From Taklimakanibacter lacteus (lineage in GTDB: Bacteria; Pseudomonadota; Alphaproteobacteria; Rhizobiales; Aestuariivirgaceae), in NCBI GenBank assembly GCA_003576695.1, contig QOZQ01000002.1, forward strand, positions 124,001-188,000: DNA of 64,000 nucleotides, read 5' to 3'. A program made the translations under genes and the position numbers. Below, in pieces: positions 60,206-64,000 of the stretch. The notes below the pieces were generated by a model, which did not search any database, had not been told where the DNA came from, and was given only the letters and a program-made list of their open reading frames with translations. Position 1 is the stretch's first letter, and the number at the start of each line of letters is the position of its first letter.

Positions 60206-61090
60206 TCAGGCGTCCTTGCGCAGGCGCGGATCGAGGTGATCGCGCAAGGTCTCGCCGAGGAAGGTGAAGCCCAGCGTCGCGATGATGATGGGCAGTCCTC
60301 CGGCAATGGCCGGCCATGAGCTTTCGCGGATGAAGGCATAGCCGTCATTGAGGATCGATCCCCAGGAAGGCGTCGGAGGCCGCACCCCCAGGCCCAGGAA
60401 GCTCATGCCGGCTTCGATGGTGATGACGACCGGGATGTCCATGGAGACCAGGATCACCAGGGGTCCGATGAGATTGGGCAGGATATGGATGGCGAGGATG
60501 CGCCAGGGCCGCGCTCCCAGGACCCGCGCCGACAGCACGAATTCCGCCGTTTTGAGCGACATGGTCTGCGCCCGCACCACCCGCGCATAGCCGGGCAAGG
60601 TGGCGAGCACCACGACGAGGACGACAGAGGCGAGACTGGGCCCGGTCAGCGTCACCAGCGCCAAAGCCAGCATGACGGTCGGGAAGGAACGCAGTGAATC
60701 GAAGAACAGCAGCAGCAGTGAATCGAGCCAGCGCGGCCCATAACCCGCGATCATGCCGAGCACCAGGCCGCCGATGAAGGAAATGCCGGTGGCGACGAAG
60801 GCGACGCCGAGCGCGATGCGGGCGCCATAAAGGGCGCGGGTGAAGAGATCGCGGCCCAGATGATCGGTGCCGAGGAGATGGGCGAAGCTCGCATCGAGAA
60901 AGCGGTCGCGCATCGCGAGCTTGGCCGGATTATAGCCGGTGAAGCCGGCAAGGAGCGCGCCGAGCAGGATGAGGGCGACGAGGGTGATGCCGAGCAGGCC
61001 CATCGGATCGCTGATGATCCGCCCCAGCGTGCTGTGGCGGAAGCCGGAGCCTCGCGCCTCGCGCGCGCTGTCAAAGAGTTGATCGGACAC
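60206..61090 (-). CDS. OppC-like ABC permease
   Basis: A 294-residue permease with LGTDHLGRDLFTRALYGARIALG near 92 and the EAA loop SARVLGARPWRILAIHILPNLIGP near 190. GTG at 61090 is the start; it overlaps the previous permease stop by 20 bp. A start inside would remove part of the N-terminus, so GTG is kept with moderate certainty. Confidence 0.92.
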   Translation of the reverse strand: MSDQLFDSAREARGSGFRHSTLGRIISDPMGLLGITLVALILLGALLAGFTGYNPAKLAMRDRFLDASFAHLLGTDHLGRDLFTRALYGARIALGVAFVATGISFIGGLVLGMIAGYGPRWLDSLLLLFFDSLRSFPTVMLALALVTLTGPSLASVVLVVVLATLPGYARVVRAQTMSLKTAEFVLSARVLGARPWRILAIHILPNLIGPLVILVSMDIPVVITIEAGMSFLGLGVRPPTPSWGSILNDGYAFIRESSWPAIAGGLPIIIATLGFTFLGETLRDHLDPRLRKDA

Positions 61091-62015
61091 GGGGATCTAA
61101 ACCTGCCGCGATGAGATCGGCGGCGAGCGTGCACAGGACATAGAAGCCGGTGGTGATCATCACGGCGCCCATCACGACCGGATAGTTGCGGGTGCTGATC
61201 GCATCGAAGATGAGCTTGCCGACGCCGGGCCGCGCGAAGACGATCTCGGCGAAGACGGCGCTCGAGATCATGTTGCCCACCCCCATGCCGAGCACGACCA
61301 CGGTGGGGATGATCGCGATCTTGAGCGCATAGCGATAGGTGATCGTCCGCTCCGGCAGGCCGAAGGCGCGTGCCATCCGGATGTGGTTCTCGGTCAGCAC
61401 CTCCAGCATCGAGGCGCGCACCATGCGGGCGAGATAGCCGACCCAGCCGAGCCCGACGGCGAGCGAGGGAAGAACGAGATGATGCAGCTGGTCGAGCGGG
61501 GCGCCGCTGTCGCCCGCGCCAATGGTCGGGAACCAGCCGAGCCTCACCGAGAACAGCAGGAGCCCGTAGACGGCGACCACGAAGGCGGGCAGTGCGATCG
61601 AGCTCACCGACAATATGCCGACGATCCGGTCGGCGAGCGAGCCTCTGTAGATCGCAGCGAAGCAGCCGAGCGGAATGCCGAGCAATGCCGACCAGCCGAT
61701 GCTGGCGGCGACGAGCGCCAGCGTGAAGGGAAGCTGCTCCATGACGGTCACCAGTACCGACCGGTTGGTCAGTACGTCGGTGCCGAGATCGCCGGTCAGC
61801 ACCCGGCCGAAGAAGCGCACGATCTGGATGACGGCCGGCTGGTCGAGCCCCATTTGCTGGCGGAACATTTCGCGCATCTCGGGCGATGCGAGCGGCCCCA
61901 GGAGCACCGCCGCCGGATCGCCTGGAATGAGCTGGATCATGCTGATGAGAAGCATAAGCGAGATCGCCGTGATGATGACGGCAAGACCGGCGCGCTTCAG
62001 GGTATAGGTGAGCAT
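61071..62015 (-). CDS. OppB-like ABC permease
   Basis: A 314-residue permease with six spans: LTYTLKRAGLAVIITAISLML at the N-terminus, GDLGTDVLTNRSV near 75, and RMARAFGLPERTITYRYALK near 213 in the EAA loop. It begins 215 bp downstream of the binding-protein gene; the gap contains an inverted repeat doublet. Confidence 0.93.
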   Translation of the reverse strand: MLTYTLKRAGLAVIITAISLMLLISMIQLIPGDPAAVLLGPLASPEMREMFRQQMGLDQPAVIQIVRFFGRVLTGDLGTDVLTNRSVLVTVMEQLPFTLALVAASIGWSALLGIPLGCFAAIYRGSLADRIVGILSVSSIALPAFVVAVYGLLLFSVRLGWFPTIGAGDSGAPLDQLHHLVLPSLAVGLGWVGYLARMVRASMLEVLTENHIRMARAFGLPERTITYRYALKIAIIPTVVVLGMGVGNMISSAVFAEIVFARPGVGKLIFDAISTRNYPVVMGAVMITTGFYVLCTLAADLIAAGLDPRVRSTL

Positions 62016-62045
62016 GTCTACTTAGCCTCACCATCTCTAGATATT

Positions 62046-62208
62046 CCCCCTCTCCCGTGCGCCAGCATGGGAGAGGGTGCCCGAAGGGCGGGTGAGGGCT
62101 CTCTGTTTACGTAGCGAGTGCTCTTCAACATCTTTGTTCAGCCGATGAAGAGCCCTCATCCGGCCTTCGGCCACCTTCTCCCACGCTTCGCGCAGGAGAA
62201 GGGGAAAA
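62046..62208. repeat. Inverted pair of CCCTCTCCC/GGGAGAAGG-type repeats
   Basis: Unit 1 (62046-62100) reads CCCCTCTCCCGTGC...GGTGCCCGAAGGGCGGGTGAGGG, and unit 2 (62150-62208) is the inverted copy, AGCCCTCATCCGGCCTTCGGC...GGAGAAGGGG. Both form hairpins. As at 26701-26898, the pair lies between a binding-protein gene and its permease. Confidence 0.82.
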
Positions 62209-62230
62209 TACGGAGAGCGCGCGCCGCGTT

Positions 62231-63781
62231 TTACGCACTCTTGAATGCATGGAAGATCGGTCCGCCATGGGGCAGGAGCGCCGGCGTGATCGTGTCGCTA
62301 TAGCCGATGCCGGTCACGCCATGGGTGAGGAAGACATAGGCGCCTCCCTCCTCCATCAGGTCCTGCATGCGGACATACATGTCATTGCGCTTCTTTTCAT
62401 CCTGCTCGACCTTCGCCTGCTTGTTGAGCTCGCCGAATTCCGGGCTGTTCCAGCGTTCCCAGTTCCACACGCCGATCTGCTCCGGGGTGAACCAGTCGGT
62501 GGCGAATGAAGGATCGGGCTGCATCGAGAAGCGGTTGATGATGATCTGGATCTTCTTCCAGGCATCGCCCGATTTCTGATCGCCCAGGCTCCAGAAGGTG
62601 CCGGAATCATGCTGCTGGATCGTGGCGGTGATGCCGACCTCGGACAGATTGGCCTGCACCGCCTGGGCGGCGCTGACTTGCTCGGTCTTGTTCAGGATGT
62701 CGATGGTGCATTCGAAACCTGAAGCCAGGCCGGCCTTGTTCAGGAGCTCGCGCGCCGCATCCGGATTATAGCCATAGATGTTCTTCTCGCGATGGCCGAT
62801 GAGGCCTGGCGCAATGATGCCGGTCGCCGGTTCCGCCGCGCCGAAATAGGCGGCATCGAGCACGCTCGGCACATCGATCGCCTGCTGTACGGCGCGCCTC
62901 ACTTCAAGCTTGTCGAAGGGCGGCGCCTCGACATTCATGCCGAGCCACACATAAGCGAGCGACGGCTTGACCGCGATCTTGCCGCCCTTGGGCGGCGTCT
63001 GCTTGAAACGCGGAATGGAGCTTGGCGCGATCCAGGTATAGTCGATGTCGCCGGCCTCGAGCGCCAGCTCCGCCGTCTTCTCGTCTTCGATCGGGATGAC
63101 ATGGATCTCGTCGAATTGCGGCGCTTCGCCCTTCCAGTCGGGATTGCGCGCCAGCACGACGCGCTGCTTGGGCTGCCATTCTTTCAGCAGATAGCGCCCG
63201 CATTGCGCCGGAGGCTTGGTGTCGAACTTGCCGCCCACGGCTTCCACCGCCTTGCGCGACACGATGCGGCCGGAACCGAAGACGAGGCCGACATTCCACA
63301 AAGGCGGAAAGGGCGCCTTCAGCACGATGGTGCCGGACTTCTCGTCCTTCACCTCGACATGGTCGAGCGCTTCCCAGTCGCCTTTGTAGACCGCATCGAG
63401 CTTGGGATCGATCATGCGCTCGAAGGAGAATTTGACGTCATCCGCCGTCACCGCTCCATGCCCGTCGGTCCAGACGAGTCCGTCCATCAGCGTGAATTCG
63501 ATATGGGTCGGGTCGGTCTGCTCCAGCCGGCTGGCGGCATCGAGCTTCCATTTCCACACATCGCCCGGCGTCATGTCGGCGAGGCCGACGAAGATGTTGC
63601 GCATGATGTCGTCTTCCGGCGCTCCCTTGCGGAAGGCCGGATCGAGATTCTGGATGTCGGCATAGGAGCGTACCTTGAGCGTCTTGCCGTCGGCCGACAA
63701 GGCAGCTCTGGAATAAAAGGCCGGTGAAAAGCCTGCCGCAGCCATCGCGGCCAGGATCTGGCGTCTGCTTAGCCCACTCAT
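62231..63781 (-). CDS. Family 5 extracellular solute-binding protein
   Basis: A 516-residue OppA/DppA-type binding protein. The signal is twin-arginine-like, LSRRQILAAMAAAG, then SPAFYSRAALSADGKTL. The core has LMDGLVWTDGHGAVTADDVKFSFERM and AVQQAIDVPSVLDAAYFGAA. It heads the OppBCDF-type operon. The hydrolase gene ending just upstream (63859) runs in the same direction and may be cotranscribed. Confidence 0.92.
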   Translation of the reverse strand: MSGLSRRQILAAMAAAGFSPAFYSRAALSADGKTLKVRSYADIQNLDPAFRKGAPEDDIMRNIFVGLADMTPGDVWKWKLDAASRLEQTDPTHIEFTLMDGLVWTDGHGAVTADDVKFSFERMIDPKLDAVYKGDWEALDHVEVKDEKSGTIVLKAPFPPLWNVGLVFGSGRIVSRKAVEAVGGKFDTKPPAQCGRYLLKEWQPKQRVVLARNPDWKGEAPQFDEIHVIPIEDEKTAELALEAGDIDYTWIAPSSIPRFKQTPPKGGKIAVKPSLAYVWLGMNVEAPPFDKLEVRRAVQQAIDVPSVLDAAYFGAAEPATGIIAPGLIGHREKNIYGYNPDAARELLNKAGLASGFECTIDILNKTEQVSAAQAVQANLSEVGITATIQQHDSGTFWSLGDQKSGDAWKKIQIIINRFSMQPDPSFATDWFTPEQIGVWNWERWNSPEFGELNKQAKVEQDEKKRNDMYVRMQDLMEEGGAYVFLTHGVTGIGYSDTITPALLPHGGPIFHAFKSA

Positions 63782-63858
63782 CTTCCGCTCTCCCTGTTTC
63801 CTCGCTTATGCGCCGGACAGGATGCGCCAGGAGACGAGAGCTTGGCAACCCTGCACTC

Positions 63859-64000
63859 TCAAAGGTGATCGCGAGGTATTCGATATGACCATTCGCGCGA
63901 GAACGGCACGGCATCGCCTTCGCGGGCGACAAGCTTGCCGGTAAGCACCAGCTCGGTGCGGGTGACGCTCATATTGGTCGTTGCCTCGACCGCGATATGG
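63859..64000 (-). CDS. 3' end of a CocE/NonD-like hydrolase, cut by window
   Basis: The last 47 codons of a minus-strand gene are visible. They read HIAVEATTNMSVTRTELV, then AREGDAVPFSREW and finally YRIPRDHL before a TGA at 63859-63861. The pattern A..G..VFSRxWxxxIPRD is the C-terminal end of X-Pro dipeptidyl-peptidase/CocE-type acyl hydrolases. The start lies beyond base 64000. It sits 77 bp upstream of the peptide-type binding protein, suggesting it acts on a transported amide or peptide. Confidence 0.6.
   Translation of the reverse strand, partial: HIAVEATTNMSVTRTELVLTGKLVAREGDAVPFSREWSYRIPRDHL

Noticed and set aside
1-64000. CRISPR array, prophage, integrase or insertion sequence
   Set aside because: No regularly spaced direct repeats, transposase, integrase or phage structural genes were found; the repeats seen are short intergenic hairpin pairs.

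Overview
The window is about 64 kb of GC-rich DNA (codons mostly ending in G or C) from an alphaproteobacterium, most likely of the order Hyphomicrobiales (Rhizobiales). The basis is the gene families present (DUF3419/BtaA-like, TRAP-TAXI, many ABC importers paired with FadR-type GntR regulators, a winged-helix/alpha-beta-hydrolase fusion) and the CCCTCTCCC...GAGGG-type intergenic repeat doublets. I cannot name a genus. No rRNA, standard tRNA, CRISPR array, phage or insertion sequence was found.

Layout. (1) 1-1756 holds a truncated CoxE-type VWA gene and an amidohydrolase. (2) 1753-11075 (minus) is a tightly overlapping seven-gene operon: class I HMG-CoA reductase, UbiA prenyltransferase, PEP-utilising phosphotransferase, DUF3419 (BtaA-like) transferase, CTP-dependent polyprenol/phytol-kinase-like membrane enzyme, GNAT acetyltransferase and AMP-forming acyl ligase. 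It looks like an uncharacterised lipid or isoprenoid pathway. A KdpE-type response regulator lies just upstream. (3) 12105-21571 holds a GntR regulator divergent from a catabolic operon: PF06684 protein, an alpha/beta hydrolase-flavin reductase fusion, an LLM flavin monooxygenase, an aldehyde dehydrogenase and a PotABCD-like importer. (4) 21685-28591 holds formamidase, an SDR, an enolase-superfamily enzyme and a polar amino-acid-type ABC importer, with a GntR regulator and a perfect 16-bp palindrome. (5) 28645-35244 is a complete RNA-repair locus: rtcR facing a sigma-54 promoter, then rsr (Ro60), three tandem structured RNAs, kptA (Tpt1), rtcB and rtcA. (6) 35246-43563 holds an enolase-superfamily enzyme, a GMC oxidoreductase and a peptide/nickel-type importer whose fused ATPase has one degenerate nucleotide site. 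(7) 43707-49874 holds an M20 amidohydrolase, two choline-kinase-like phosphotransferases with a DeoR regulator, a DapA-family aldolase and a GntR regulator. (8) 50046-58000 holds a split porin, a TRAP-TAXI transporter, a second acyl-CoA ligase, an ECF sigma factor, a LysE fragment and a winged-helix/hydrolase fusion. (9) 58267-64000 holds a second oligopeptide-type importer and the 3' end of a CocE/NonD-like hydrolase.

The two most notable features are the RNA array between rsr and kptA and the seven-gene HMGR-UbiA operon. The RNA array (32039-32401) has three tandem elements. Each has a lower stem, an internal loop with conserved GAATGC on the 5' strand and CTTG on the 3' strand, an upper stem, and tRNA-like parts above it. 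The two longer elements carry tRNA arms in permuted order, with the acceptor stem capped by a loop. Their upper stems differ in sequence at four base pairs yet both stay paired. This fits tRNA-mimicking bacterial Y RNAs (YrlA class) that partner Ro60. The third element also has a G3-U70 acceptor pair and an encoded ACCA.

Most of the rest is a scavenging and catabolic region: importers of several families, each next to hydrolases, dehydrogenases and a local regulator.
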